Assembly (NCBI GenBank): GCA_016838885.1
Contig: JAEKNW010000272.1
Coordinates: forward strand, 1 to 40,013
From: Candidatus Cloacimonadota bacterium
GTDB taxonomy: Bacteria; Cloacimonadota; Cloacimonadia; Cloacimonadales; JAFGVF01
Reading direction: 5' to 3'
DNA length: 40,013 nt
Positions 1 through 9,439 of this stretch are shown in pieces. Position numbers and translations under genes: made by a program. The notes under the pieces were generated by a model. The model was not told the DNA's origin, ran no database searches, and saw nothing but the letters and a program-made list of their open reading frames with translations. Every line of letters begins with the position of its first letter. Within the stretch, counting starts at the first letter, position 1.

Positions 1-62
1 CATAATTTTCATGAATATATATGTTATATGCCTTCAAATTCTGTAACTTATTTTGCTAGAAG

Positions 63-161
63 AATCTGCACTCTTCCCTAAAGTTCTACTGCATCATTCG
101 GGATAATCTGAAAGGAAAATCTGCACTCTTCCCTAAAGCTCTACTGCATCATTCGGGATAA
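63..161 (+). repeat. Two direct copies of a dispersed 44-bp intergenic repeat
   Basis: Bases 63-106 and 118-161 are the same 44-bp sequence with one difference (T/C at 84 and 139), separated by 11 bp. Each runs from aatctgcactcttc to cattcgggataa. Related copies occur at 22415-22454, 22464-22503 and 18765-18805, with a fragment at 39868-39882, so this is a family. The rest of 1-257 shows no gene; it holds these copies and the terminator at 204-239. Confidence 0.9.
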
Positions 162-203
162 ACTCTTATTCTTCTTCTTTCTTATCGGTGCTTTCGGTGG
201 CTA

Positions 204-239
204 ATAAAAAAGAGACACTCTCAATAAGGAGAATGTCTC
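204..239 (-). terminator. Rho-independent terminator of the cupin-M42 operon
   Basis: On the minus strand an 11-bp stem (bases 229-239 pair with 212-222, one mismatch or wobble) with a 6-nt loop is followed by six T residues and TATTA. It lies 19 nt beyond the stop codon of the M42 aminopeptidase. Confidence 0.9.
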
Positions 240-257
240 AGTGTATCTTTACTTGGT

Positions 258-1331
258 TTAGTTAAGATGGAAAGGATATAAGTCAATATCCTCATCAATC
301 TTTTTCACAAATTCAAAGATTAATTTAGCAGTATTCTCAAGATCTTTGAGAGAGATTACTTCATTTGGGGAATGCATATAGCGATTAGGGATACTAATAA
401 CAGCTGTGGCAATACCGCCATTTAGTTTGAAGAAAGAATCTGCATCAGTTCCTGTTCTATTAGGGTCCACAGTAACTTGATATGGGATTTTCTTTTCTTT
501 AGCTGTTTCAATGAGCATCTTCCAAACTTTTGGATTTAAGGAACTTCCCATAGCGATAACAGGACCTCCACCAATTTTCACATCACCAAATATTCTCTTA
601 TCAACGCCGGGATGATCAGAAGAGAAAGTAACATCGACAGCGATTCCGATGGTTGGTTTAAGGGTATCTGCAATAGTGTAAGCACCTTTACCATTAGATT
701 CTTCGCAGACAGTTGAGACGCTGTGCACAGTTGGAATAATTTGCTCTTTTTCTTTGTCAAGATAGTATTGGACAAGAGCAGCAACAAAAACACCGGTTTT
801 ATTATCTGCAGCTTTACTAACCACGATGTCATCAGTGAGTTCTTCATAACCCGGGGTAAAAGTAGCAAAGTCGCCAATTGAGACTCTTTTTTCAGCATCT
901 TCTTTATCTTTAGCTCCAATATCTAACCACAGCTCTTCTATCTTGTCGGGGGCTTTATCACCACTTTTGACCATGTGAGCAGCTTTCTTACCAAAAATAG
1001 CTCTTACGATTTGTCCTTCGTGAACAATACTGATTCTTAATCCCGGTAAAAGGGTAACATCAAGTCCACCTAATACTCTTACATAAACATATCCTTCAGC
1101 ATCAATATGGTTAACTATAAAGCCAATTTCATCGCCATGTCCGGCTATCATCACAGAAAAATCTGTTTTTCCTTTTGTAGTGGCTACAACATTTCCATTG
1201 ATATCTGATTCTACTTGGTCAGCATAATCCTTAACAAAATCATAATATGCTTTCTGTCCTGCATACTCAAATCCCGATGGACCTTGAGCAGTAACTAAGT
1301 CTTTATAGAACTCTTTTAATTTTTTATTCAT
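258..1331 (-). CDS. M42 family metallo-aminopeptidase (glutamyl aminopeptidase / FrvX-like)
   Basis: A 357-residue cytosolic aminopeptidase of the M42 family, the usual family length (about 350). Members form tetrahedral dodecamers that trim peptides using two metal ions. The metal-site pattern is visible: GHGDEIGF (His65, Asp67), the bridging Asp in AADNKTGVF, the catalytic Glu pair in CEESNGKGA, an Asp in VDVTFSSDHPG, and the final His in NRYMHSPNEV. M42 enzymes more often have AHMDE at the first motif, so GHGDE is a mild variant. It follows the cupin gene by 18 nt and ends at a clear terminator, so the two form an operon. The peptide specificity cannot be read from sequence. No signal peptide is present. 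Confidence 0.92.
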   Translation of the reverse strand: MNKKLKEFYKDLVTAQGPSGFEYAGQKAYYDFVKDYADQVESDINGNVVATTKGKTDFSVMIAGHGDEIGFIVNHIDAEGYVYVRVLGGLDVTLLPGLRISIVHEGQIVRAIFGKKAAHMVKSGDKAPDKIEELWLDIGAKDKEDAEKRVSIGDFATFTPGYEELTDDIVVSKAADNKTGVFVAALVQYYLDKEKEQIIPTVHSVSTVCEESNGKGAYTIADTLKPTIGIAVDVTFSSDHPGVDKRIFGDVKIGGGPVIAMGSSLNPKVWKMLIETAKEKKIPYQVTVDPNRTGTDADSFFKLNGGIATAVISIPNRYMHSPNEVISLKDLENTAKLIFEFVKKIDEDIDLYPFHLN

Positions 1332-1349
1332 TATTTTTCTCCAAAGTTA

Positions 1350-1760
1350 TTAGCAATTATTAGCAGTACCGGCAGCGAATGGGTTACCGCTACTTTCTTC
1401 TCTCATCTTCTTTTTAGGGGCATCTTCATGAGGAACAATACAGAGGAATTTCATGACTGTTTCCCCGGTATTTTTAAACTGGTGGAATATTTCCGGATCT
1501 ACATAGATAACATCATATCTTTTGAAAGGTTTCTTTTCTCCGGCAAGGACTAATTCACCTTGACCCTCGAGAACAAAAACTTCGTGTTCCCAAGCATGAC
1601 TGTGAAAAGGAGTCATCCCATTTGGTTGAACTTCAAACATTCTTAGAGCGAAGTTTGGAGCATCATCTTTCTGTGAGATTAACCATCTAATCTTAGTTCC
1701 GACAGCACCTTCTACATTTACATCTTCTAATTTGACATCAGCAAAAGAGACTAATTTCAT
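1350..1760 (-). CDS. Small single-domain cupin protein
   Basis: A 136-residue protein made of one cupin beta-barrel. Motif 1 reads FHSHAWEHEVFVLEG, giving two His and a Glu as metal ligands, and motif 2 contains VDPEIFHQFKN with the last His. A longer frame begins at 1772, but the sequence there (ATGGAGGTAAAGATG) places a Shine-Dalgarno GGAGGT over those codons, so the ATG at 1760 is the start. The C-terminal tail (about residues 115-136) is Lys/Arg-rich, then Gly/Ala/Asn-rich, and ends in Cys. Cupins of this type bind metal and small ligands; the substrate is unknown. It is the first gene of an operon with the M42 aminopeptidase, under the promoter at 1793-1821. Confidence 0.85.
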   Translation of the reverse strand: MKLVSFADVKLEDVNVEGAVGTKIRWLISQKDDAPNFALRMFEVQPNGMTPFHSHAWEHEVFVLEGQGELVLAGEKKPFKRYDVIYVDPEIFHQFKNTGETVMKFLCIVPHEDAPKKKMREESSGNPFAAGTANNC

Positions 1761-1792
1761 CTTTACCTCCATTAGGTTTCATAATTTTAGTT

Positions 1793-1821
1793 ATAATAAT
1801 ATTTTTTAGTCCTAGTGTCAA
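1793..1821 (-). promoter_or_regulatory. Sigma-70-type promoter for cupin-M42 operon
   Basis: On the minus strand, TTGACA (1821-1816) and TATTAT (1798-1793) are separated by 17 nt, close to the housekeeping consensus. The start codon of the cupin gene is 33 nt below the -10 box. Confidence 0.75.
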
Positions 1822-1871
1822 ATAAAATTATTAAATACAAGTCTTTTTTTTGTTTATATCCTCTTGGTGAG

Positions 1872-3530
1872 TTAAAAACTTGTTTCCACTCCGAAGTGGA
1901 TTAACCCATCATAGAGAGAGTTCCATCCGTCATTATAGCCAAGTCCATACTCAAAGGTGAGATTACCTAATCTGGTGGCAATTCTCATTCCTAATCCGGT
2001 AGAGTAGAGATGTCCTTGTTTGGTTATGATATCTGCTTTAGAGTTTTCCAGATAACCTGTGTCAGCAAAGAAGAAGAGGTTATTGTCTTGTCCAAAGAGA
2101 TAGCGCAATTCTGAGTTACTCCAAGCTGTTAAATATCCGGAAAATTGCTCTTCTTGGAATCCTCTTAAGGAAGAGAAGCCTCCCAGCTTAAAATCATTGT
2201 AGGAGGAGAGATTTTTTTTCGTCGAATAGTTGGTATTAAGTTTGTTAAATAATACAAAATTATTGTTAAATGAGTGGGCATAAGCAAAAGAAGCTTTGGT
2301 GATGTTATAGTTGGAATCATCCAGAGAACTCATATTATAGTCAATGGAGATACGGGCCTGATAGCCGGACCTGGGATTATTCAGGTGGTCGAAATAATTC
2401 TGATGCCAAAAAACACCAATAGCATTAATCTCTTCCGGTTCTTCAAGAGAAGTGGAGGCAAGAATATCATATTTTGTGTAACGACTATATAAGCCAATAT
2501 CCTGATTAATGAAGTCATAATTAAGGGCAAGATAAAGTTCTGAGAGAGTAGCAAGAGTATCATATTCGGTTCTTTTAACCTCAATATCAGCTGAAAAATA
2601 GTAATTTCTCAAACCAGAATCATGATAAGAGAGGGCTAGATCTGTTCTATTTTCTTGTAATTTATTCCATCTGAATCCCAAAGCTCTATCACTACCAAAG
2701 AGATTCTTAAAGGCAAAATCAAGAAAACCATTAAAAGGATAATCTTCATTTTTACTATTATAGCCAACAATCCCGGAAATGGTAGTCATCTTACCTTCTT
2801 TAACATCAATAAGCAAAGTTTCATAATCAAGAGGGTTGATTGAGCATTCTGTGATATAGCTTTTTGCTAAGAGCCTTGTCCTAGCTTGGGCCAGAAGAGA
2901 GGGTGTTAGGGTAGATCTTCTGTCTAATCTGGAAATTTTAATTAGTGAGAAATCTTTACTAACTCTATTGCCACGAAAGAGAAAGTAGTTATGATTAAAG
3001 GGTTTATTTTCATTAATCAGAAAGTTAATCTCAGCTCCTACATCAGTTTGAATCATCTTATCGATATTAACTTCTGTAAAAAAATAACCTCGGAGAGCGT
3101 ATTGATCCAGGATAAGTTGTTTAATTTTGGGAATATCATCAGTATTAAAATCACTATTACTTATTAGTTCAGAAAAGATGAGATCTTTGATGGCATAATT
3201 ACCTGTAAAAGTCATGTTTGCAATATAATTTAGGGGTGATTCCTGAATAGTAATAATTATTTTCACACGATTAACATCAATGGGAAGGGCTTCTAAGGGC
3301 TTGATTTCAACAAATCGATAGCCCTCGGAACGATAGAGGTCATAAATTCTTGAAATTGATTGATTAGCTATCTCATAATCAAAATCATCACCATTTTGAA
3401 AACTTAGAACTCTGTATAGTTCTTTATTAGAGACTTCTTTATTGCCAATAAATTCAGTCTCAGCAATAGTTATTGCCTGAACTCTTGAAGATAAAAAGAT
3501 AAAGATTAAGATCTTTAAAACTTTAAGCAT
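1872..3530 (-). CDS. Omp85/TamA-like outer-membrane protein with POTRA domains
   Basis: A 552-residue outer-membrane protein. It has an N-terminal signal peptide (MLKVLKILIFIFLSS...), about three POTRA domains (roughly residues 20-240; for example IAETEFIGNKEVSNKEL and MTFTGNYAIKDLIF) and a C-terminal 16-strand-type barrel. The barrel carries the Omp85 signature GGFSSLRGFQ and ends in Phe, typical of Bam substrates. It is shorter than BamA (about 800 residues, five POTRAs) and nearer TamA in size and plan, so a role in inserting or exporting outer-membrane proteins is likely, but its clients are unknown. The ATG at 3530 lies in ATGCTTAA, overlapping the ispG stop by 8 nt, which suggests translational coupling. 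An upstream TTG at 3545 is possible but less likely. Confidence 0.85.
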   Translation of the reverse strand: MLKVLKILIFIFLSSRVQAITIAETEFIGNKEVSNKELYRVLSFQNGDDFDYEIANQSISRIYDLYRSEGYRFVEIKPLEALPIDVNRVKIIITIQESPLNYIANMTFTGNYAIKDLIFSELISNSDFNTDDIPKIKQLILDQYALRGYFFTEVNIDKMIQTDVGAEINFLINENKPFNHNYFLFRGNRVSKDFSLIKISRLDRRSTLTPSLLAQARTRLLAKSYITECSINPLDYETLLIDVKEGKMTTISGIVGYNSKNEDYPFNGFLDFAFKNLFGSDRALGFRWNKLQENRTDLALSYHDSGLRNYYFSADIEVKRTEYDTLATLSELYLALNYDFINQDIGLYSRYTKYDILASTSLEEPEEINAIGVFWHQNYFDHLNNPRSGYQARISIDYNMSSLDDSNYNITKASFAYAHSFNNNFVLFNKLNTNYSTKKNLSSYNDFKLGGFSSLRGFQEEQFSGYLTAWSNSELRYLFGQDNNLFFFADTGYLENSKADIITKQGHLYSTGLGMRIATRLGNLTFEYGLGYNDGWNSLYDGLIHFGVETSF

Positions 3531-4587
3531 CTGGGAAATCAGCAACTATTAATTGATAAAGCTCTTCAACTAAATGTGATTCAGGGACTTTTTTAATAAT
3601 TTCACCCTTCTTAAAAAGTAATCCTTCCTTGGTTCCACCTGCAATCCCATAATCTGCTTCTCTAGCTTCACCTGGTCCATTAACAATACAACCCATGACT
3701 GCTACACTTATTGCTTTATCTTTAAAAGAGACTAGTCTCTCTTCAACTTTTTCCGCTAAAGTTATCAAATCAATCTTGGTTCTCCCACAGGTTGGACAAG
3801 AGATGATTTCCATACCTGTTTTAAGACCTAAAGCAAGAAGTATTTCGCGTGCTACTAATACTTCATCTACTGGCGAAGAAGTAAGAGAAACCCTAATGGT
3901 ATCACCAATTCCTTGATAAAGTAGCATACCTATTCCCATAGCAGATTTAATAGTTCCACGCGTGTATGTCCCTGCTTCAGTAACTCCTAAATGAAGAGGG
4001 TAATCAACTTTACTGCTTAAGTTTTCATAGCATTTAATCATTAAATCAAGATTAGAGGATTTCACAGAGATTTTTATATTTGTAAAGTTATTATCTTCAA
4101 GAATATGTACGTGCTCCAAAGCTGATTGAACAATGGCTTCCTCACCAAATCCGTATTTCTTAATAATCTTCATAGATAAGGACCCGCCATTTACCCCAAT
4201 TCTGATAGGAATGGAGTTTTCTTGAGCTGCTCTAATTACTTCTCTAACCTTCCACTCACTCCCAATATTACCTGGATTTAATCTTAATCCATCAATCCCA
4301 CTTTCAATTGAAGCCAAAGCAAGTTTATAGTCAAAATGGATGTCAGCAATTGTGGGAATGGAGACTTGAGGGAGAATAAGTTTTAAGGCTTTTGCAGACT
4401 CTTCATCTGGGACAGCTAAACGGATTATCTGGCAGCCTGCTTCTTCGAGTTGGTGGATCTGAGCCACAGTAGCTTGAACATCTGCAGTATTTGTATTTGT
4501 CATTGACTGAATGGAAATAGGAGCATTTCCCCCAATAAATATCTTACCCAGCTTTATTTGTCTTGTCTTTTTTCTAATTATCACCAT
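3523..4587 (-). CDS. ispG: 4-hydroxy-3-methylbut-2-enyl diphosphate synthase (flavodoxin/ferredoxin)
   Basis: IspG (GcpE) makes HMBPP from methylerythritol cyclodiphosphate, the penultimate step of the non-mevalonate isoprenoid pathway. The protein is 354 residues, the short bacterial form without the extra central domain. The TIM-barrel start is QSMTNTNTADV; the 4Fe-4S ligands are Cys264 and Cys267 (SCPTCGRT) and Cys300 (VMGCIVNGPGEA), with the conserved Glu at 307. AGGAGG lies only 2 nt from the ATG at 4587 but 5 nt from the next codon, GTG, so translation may begin one codon later at 4584. The gene sits between a VWA membrane protein (57 nt gap) and the TamA-like gene (8 nt overlap). Confidence 0.96.
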   Translation of the reverse strand: MVIIRKKTRQIKLGKIFIGGNAPISIQSMTNTNTADVQATVAQIHQLEEAGCQIIRLAVPDEESAKALKLILPQVSIPTIADIHFDYKLALASIESGIDGLRLNPGNIGSEWKVREVIRAAQENSIPIRIGVNGGSLSMKIIKKYGFGEEAIVQSALEHVHILEDNNFTNIKISVKSSNLDLMIKCYENLSSKVDYPLHLGVTEAGTYTRGTIKSAMGIGMLLYQGIGDTIRVSLTSSPVDEVLVAREILLALGLKTGMEIISCPTCGRTKIDLITLAEKVEERLVSFKDKAISVAVMGCIVNGPGEAREADYGIAGGTKEGLLFKKGEIIKKVPESHLVEELYQLIVADFPDA

Positions 4588-4645
4588 ATCCTCCTATAAC
4601 TTTTTTAAGTAAGAAAGTAACTAAAACCTAGTTGATTCAAAGGTG

Positions 4646-6625
4646 TTAAAGCAGTCCCCAGCGACGTCTAAAGTATAACTCAAGGGCAAAACTTAAAATC
4701 ACTAATAATAAGAAATAGTTGTTATAAAGAATTTTGAACTCATGATAAAGATTAGTGGGAATTCTTTCTCTTACCAGTTTCTCTTTGATGGTATTAATAT
4801 CTTCACTATCATATACTTGACCTGAAGTAACTGAGGCAATTTCATGCAGTGCAACATTGTTAAAATCTAGATGAGATTGTTCAAGAGAATTATCGAAGAC
4901 GACCAGATTACCCTCTTTTTGCTGCTTACTATCACTATCTGTAACAACATATCTGTAGTTACCTGGAGATAAATCAGCTAATTCATAAGTGTATCTATCA
5001 CTCTTCCAAAGTAAGAAGTCTGAGATAATAAGCTCACCATCAGCATTAGTAACTTGAAGATTTAATTTCTTCTGGGAAACAAAATCACCTTTTTCATCTA
5101 AGAGAGAGGCATTAAATAAAATTCTTTGGCCAAAGTAATAGCCATCTTTATCAGTTGATACAAGGAAGTTTTCACCACTTTTTGAACTAAGCCATTGGGC
5201 GATATTGAGAATTAACTCTTGGTATTTCCGACTATCATGACGCATGGCAAATCTCCAAAAATCAGAAAAACCAAAATGAAGAATCTTAGCCTGGTTCAAC
5301 TGGTGATAAGTAATTGCCGGAGAACGCTCCATATTATCTAAAGTAGCAATCTCTTGACCAGAATTCTTGAGAGCATAATAGTTATACTTTACCGGAGGTA
5401 GATCCTGAAACCCCTTCAAATAAGCATCAAAAGTTGAAAAACTCTTAGCTGCTAAGCCAGGGATAATCTTTCCTTCATAATCTCTATTTATATCAGTTTT
5501 ATTTACAGGATAATATTCATCAAGACCATTTATGATATTTCCAATCAAGAACAAGCTTAATCCATTATCTATCTTATTAGAAATAAAGTTACTATCATTG
5601 GAGTTGAGGATTAGCCTATTTTCATTATTAAGAATTAGAAGCTGACACTCTTCAAGGGCATCCTTGAGAGAAATCTCTTTCTCACCTTCCCAAAATGTCC
5701 TGTCTTTAGCGATTATATACTTGTATTTAAGGCGCGTATCAAGTTTAATAGCATCTTTAATATATTTAATATCCCAATCCGGAGAATCTGTCAATATCAC
5801 AACATTATTCTTATCATCACTAACTTTAATTACTAGCTTTGCCGTGTCATACTCTTGATTAGTATCTTTTAAGCTGATAGTTAGTTCATACAAACCCACC
5901 TCATCAAACTTCAACCTGAATATGTCCTTGGAAATATCATCATCTTTTGTATCTAGTTTCTGGGATAAAAGAGTTGTTTCCTTATCTTTAATCTCAATAT
6001 ATAAGCCCTTATTTCCATGAGAATTTGAAGTTATCTCGATAGGGGTAGGGTCATTAAGAAAAGTTGAACGATTACTTCTTATATTTAACAACTTAGGCTC
6101 TGTTTCAACTTCTTGATTAGAAAACTTAAAAGTGTTAATCTTATAGGGATAATTCTTTAATTTTGAAAATTCGCTATTACTAAAATAACCATCAGAAAAC
6201 AAAAATATCTCAGTTTGCTTGCCACTGCTTAAAGAGTATAACTCTTCAATACTCTTGAGTAAATTACTATCATTACTTTTTCCATTTAGAGAAGCAGCAA
6301 AATTATTATAGTCAACTTCAAAATTGTCTTCTAAATCGTCCTCAATATCATCTAGAAAAGCCTGAACAATATCCGATTTAGCTTGGTTCTCTTGGAGTAA
6401 ATCCATACTTTGAGAGGTGTCTATTAATACTATTGCCTCTGGCTTGACTGATGAGATTCTTGTTACTTTATATATAGGAATCAACAAAAAGGAGAGAATA
6501 ATCCAAAGCGTAATTAGCCTGAGAAAGAAGAGAAGAACTCTCTTTTTCTGACTTATCTCAGGATAGGTCTTCCAGTAAAGAATAAAAGAAAATAATGCTG
6601 CTAAGCTAAGTGATAAAAAAATCAT
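4646..6625 (-). CDS. Membrane-anchored VWA-domain protein (BatA-like N-terminus)
   Basis: A 659-residue inner-membrane protein. Two transmembrane helices (about 2-18 and 30-50) are followed by a von Willebrand A domain with the metal-site motif DTSQS (Asp69, Ser71, Ser73) and a second conserved element near FLFSDG. A long extracytoplasmic region (about 190-620) of beta-rich and glutamine-amidotransferase-like character follows, and a last helix (about 637-652) ends in RRRWGLL. This matches the family of large BatA/VWA membrane proteins of the FCB group whose function is not established. It starts 10 nt after the barrel-protein gene and is likely co-transcribed with it. I cannot name a partner or substrate. 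Confidence 0.75.
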   Translation of the reverse strand: MIFLSLSLAALFSFILYWKTYPEISQKKRVLLFFLRLITLWIILSFLLIPIYKVTRISSVKPEAIVLIDTSQSMDLLQENQAKSDIVQAFLDDIEDDLEDNFEVDYNNFAASLNGKSNDSNLLKSIEELYSLSSGKQTEIFLFSDGYFSNSEFSKLKNYPYKINTFKFSNQEVETEPKLLNIRSNRSTFLNDPTPIEITSNSHGNKGLYIEIKDKETTLLSQKLDTKDDDISKDIFRLKFDEVGLYELTISLKDTNQEYDTAKLVIKVSDDKNNVVILTDSPDWDIKYIKDAIKLDTRLKYKYIIAKDRTFWEGEKEISLKDALEECQLLILNNENRLILNSNDSNFISNKIDNGLSLFLIGNIINGLDEYYPVNKTDINRDYEGKIIPGLAAKSFSTFDAYLKGFQDLPPVKYNYYALKNSGQEIATLDNMERSPAITYHQLNQAKILHFGFSDFWRFAMRHDSRKYQELILNIAQWLSSKSGENFLVSTDKDGYYFGQRILFNASLLDEKGDFVSQKKLNLQVTNADGELIISDFLLWKSDRYTYELADLSPGNYRYVVTDSDSKQQKEGNLVVFDNSLEQSHLDFNNVALHEIASVTSGQVYDSEDINTIKEKLVRERIPTNLYHEFKILYNNYFLLLVILSFALELYFRRRWGLL

Positions 6626-6635
6626 TCTCTATTTA

Positions 6636-7904
6636 TTAATTTAAACTAATTTGGCTGTGAATACCAAATGAAAGAGATTTAGAACTGTTACCCGGTAAAA
6701 TACTATCTGCTACCTGCAAAGAAAAACCAGCTTGGAAATAACTGCCCTCATAAGAAATCCCATAAGCAGTGGTTATAGCATTATCACCATCACCAAATTT
6801 GAATCCTATATTAAAAGGGACTTTCTCAATCCACTTAAACTCTGAAGCAATAGACAGGCTATTTCTACCTAAATTATAGTTATTATCACAGAAAGTATGG
6901 GCATAATCTAATGAAAGGTCTATCTCACCAAAATCATAAAGCGTCCCTAGACGATAAATTAGAGGTAGATTCGTAGTATATCCATCAATATCATTTAGAT
7001 CATCTTCATCGGAAAGAATATCTTCATCTAAATCAGAAATATATACATCCTCAATCCAATATCTGTTTTCACGAACTCTTGTCTTACCTGTCCAAGTGAT
7101 AAAACCTAAAATATTGTCAAATCCCATTCCTGCTGAGAAATTCTCATTAATCTGAGAATTAAAGGATAAATTGAATTTCAAACCAAAACCGCCAAAAGCT
7201 TCCTTTTGCTTTAAATGAGCTTCAGTATTTAAACCTTGGTCCATATTGGATACATAATCTGCAGAAAAACTCGCTGATTTAATATTGGCAATCCCTGTTA
7301 AAACACTGGCTGAAACACCATACTCTATCTCTGGAATGCTTGTTTTATCTAAGGCAGGAATTATCTTCTGGAGCTTTAATCCACCCATCCCACCAGTTAT
7401 ATCTGTATAAGTTAATAAATTATAGTCTAAATCACTCTTGTTAAAATGATAATTATCAGACTCTGTTCCATAAAGACTAATCCTTATAAACTCCTCTGAA
7501 ATCTTAGATGTTGTTAAAATGTTTAAGCCTAAACTAAAAGCCAAATTCTTATCTGACATCCCAAAAATTAAACTTCTTATTGTTCCATCAACAACAAAAC
7601 TACCATCTATTTCCTTAAGAAGCTTCTCTTTATCCTTATCTGTTAAATATTTCCCTGAAATACCATTCATATCAAGATTAAACAAGTTGTTAGAAAGATT
7701 GATATTTGTATTAAGTATAGGTAATTGCATGTAAGCTTCATCGCCTATGTTGGCCGGATTCCAATGAAGTGCTGTAGATGACTTAGCTCGAGAAAAATAA
7801 CTATCCGCAAATCCCATAGAATGAGCATCTGTGAGAGCTTCAATGTTTCCCACAAAAGTAACTAACATTAGTGCTAAAATTATTAATATCTGATATCTTT
7901 TCAT
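6636..7904 (-). CDS. Outer-membrane beta-barrel protein, DUF5723-like
   Basis: A 422-residue exported protein. The signal peptide is followed by AHSMGFADSYFSRAKSSTAL and HWNPANIG, the N-terminal signature of FadL/PorV-like and DUF5723-like barrels in the FCB group. Alternating hydrophobic strands with Asn/Asp turns run through the rest. The start was set at the ATG at 7904, one base after the stop of the upstream lipoprotein gene (TAACATG); a TTG at 7913 would overlap that gene. It is probably co-expressed with the lipoprotein and the VWA protein and may form an envelope complex with them, but its cargo or role is unknown. Confidence 0.7.
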   Translation of the reverse strand: MKRYQILIILALMLVTFVGNIEALTDAHSMGFADSYFSRAKSSTALHWNPANIGDEAYMQLPILNTNINLSNNLFNLDMNGISGKYLTDKDKEKLLKEIDGSFVVDGTIRSLIFGMSDKNLAFSLGLNILTTSKISEEFIRISLYGTESDNYHFNKSDLDYNLLTYTDITGGMGGLKLQKIIPALDKTSIPEIEYGVSASVLTGIANIKSASFSADYVSNMDQGLNTEAHLKQKEAFGGFGLKFNLSFNSQINENFSAGMGFDNILGFITWTGKTRVRENRYWIEDVYISDLDEDILSDEDDLNDIDGYTTNLPLIYRLGTLYDFGEIDLSLDYAHTFCDNNYNLGRNSLSIASEFKWIEKVPFNIGFKFGDGDNAITTAYGISYEGSYFQAGFSLQVADSILPGNSSKSLSFGIHSQISLN

Positions 7905-7905
7905 G

Positions 7906-9429
7906 TTAATCAACCTTTATTGAAATGTTAAGTTGGCCTTTTACACTTAAGTTATCCTCAAGTAAAATAGCTACAAATCCATCACTATTAAAGAATCTAA
8001 CCCTGGTTCTCATAAATACTTTTTCATTTAAAAATAGATTAAAATCTTCTTTGCTCAATTCAATTTCATAACTTTGATTTAACTCACTCACTTGAATATC
8101 ATAACCCAAAAATTGAAGTTCAGCTAAAGCAAGTGAATCAGCATCAGCAGATAACTCTTGAGAAGAGACAAAAAGATCTAAAACACCACCCATTGGGAAG
8201 TCATTCAAGACTTCTACTTCAATACTGGCATTATTGACTCTTTCATCAATCAAATCTTGGTTATCTTCACTAATCTCAACTTCATAGACTTGATCCGGAT
8301 AGATTAGAAAATCATCATGAAAGGAAGCTCTTAGTGGAATTTCAATCCTATAATCACTTCTTATAGTATGTTGATTAGAAACAAAGCCGGGGACATTCTC
8401 ATCCAAATTAGAAACTTTATATGTTGGATTCAAGAAAGCTATGTTATCAGGCATCTTTCTTAACATCTGATTTACTCTTTCATTATCTATGATTTCAATA
8501 TGTGTTAAAGCTTCTGCACTATCAGGATGACAGGCATGGATAGAAAAATCTACATCAGCTAAATCATTATCAGGACCATCTGTTATCTTGATAGTATCAA
8601 TTGCTACCCCATCTCGATAAGCAACTAGATCTCCCATTAATTCAAATTCAAAGCCAATTTTGTTATAAACATCAAAATACATGGATATCTCTGCTAAAAT
8701 TACAGCATTCTCTATATTGCTGGGATACTCGATCTCGACATCTGTTTCACTATCTAAAGTTTGAACATCATCTATAAATCCTGTAAATTCACTGAAGAAT
8801 AACTCATCGTCTATAGTTAATTGAACAGCTCCCAGGTCTTCACCAATCCCACCACTGGTTTCTGCTTCAACTTCTATATCAATTAACCAGAACTCTCCAT
8901 CTATCTCTTGATCAATAAGAGTAAGTCCAGCAAGTTCTATGATATAAAGATTATCTGTAAAATCATTAGGTTTAAGGGCTAATGTAAATATTTCATCCTC
9001 TTCAGTAATTAATTGATTAAAGACTATATGTAAGACTTGGAAATCATTAACTTCACCCGTATATTCTACATTCATTTGGCCTGATTCAAAAGAACCTTCA
9101 ATAATCCTAAAGGATGTGTTAGTATTGATAGACTGGATTTCGAATCGAATCTCTACCGGGATGTTACTAAGAACAGGCACGATAGGAGTTGAATCTACAA
9201 TAATTTTTGACAGTTCCGGAGTAGTTTCTTCTAGCTGGTCTTCCACTAGAGCTATAAGATTACCATCCTCGATAATAATGTTTTCGCCTTCTAAATCAGA
9301 GGCAGGGAAGTCCTCATTCATTAATGGGATACTAGTTAACTCTACATCCCAAGAAGGCATCTCAAAATCAGTTATCCCGCAAGAAACCAAAAGAAGTGTA
9401 AGAAATAAGATTATAATTATTTTTTTCAT
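7906..9429 (-). CDS. Predicted lipoprotein of unknown function
   Basis: A 507-residue protein with a type II signal peptide: a hydrophobic helix ending in LLLVSC, with Cys17 as the lipid-attached residue. The residues after Cys are Gly-Ile-Thr, with no Asp at +2, so outer-membrane targeting is possible. The rest is acidic, rich in Glu, Asp, Ile and Leu, and looks like a series of beta-sandwich units; no enzyme motif is visible. An AGAGAGG site 4 nt before the ATG supports the start. The gene is 10 nt after the radical SAM gene and 1 nt before the barrel-protein gene, which suggests a surface or periplasmic partner of that barrel. I do not recognise the family. Confidence 0.7.
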   Translation of the reverse strand: MKKIIIILFLTLLLVSCGITDFEMPSWDVELTSIPLMNEDFPASDLEGENIIIEDGNLIALVEDQLEETTPELSKIIVDSTPIVPVLSNIPVEIRFEIQSINTNTSFRIIEGSFESGQMNVEYTGEVNDFQVLHIVFNQLITEEDEIFTLALKPNDFTDNLYIIELAGLTLIDQEIDGEFWLIDIEVEAETSGGIGEDLGAVQLTIDDELFFSEFTGFIDDVQTLDSETDVEIEYPSNIENAVILAEISMYFDVYNKIGFEFELMGDLVAYRDGVAIDTIKITDGPDNDLADVDFSIHACHPDSAEALTHIEIIDNERVNQMLRKMPDNIAFLNPTYKVSNLDENVPGFVSNQHTIRSDYRIEIPLRASFHDDFLIYPDQVYEVEISEDNQDLIDERVNNASIEVEVLNDFPMGGVLDLFVSSQELSADADSLALAELQFLGYDIQVSELNQSYEIELSKEDFNLFLNEKVFMRTRVRFFNSDGFVAILLEDNLSVKGQLNISIKVD

Positions 9430-9439
9430 CTTGCCTCTC

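Noticed and set aside
63-161. CRISPR array
   Set aside because: Only two direct copies with an 11-bp spacer, and other copies are scattered and inverted; no cas genes are present.
1872-3545. Start of the TamA-like gene at TTG 3545
   Set aside because: The ATG at 3530 gives a normal signal peptide and couples to the ispG stop; the longer start adds five residues inside ispG.
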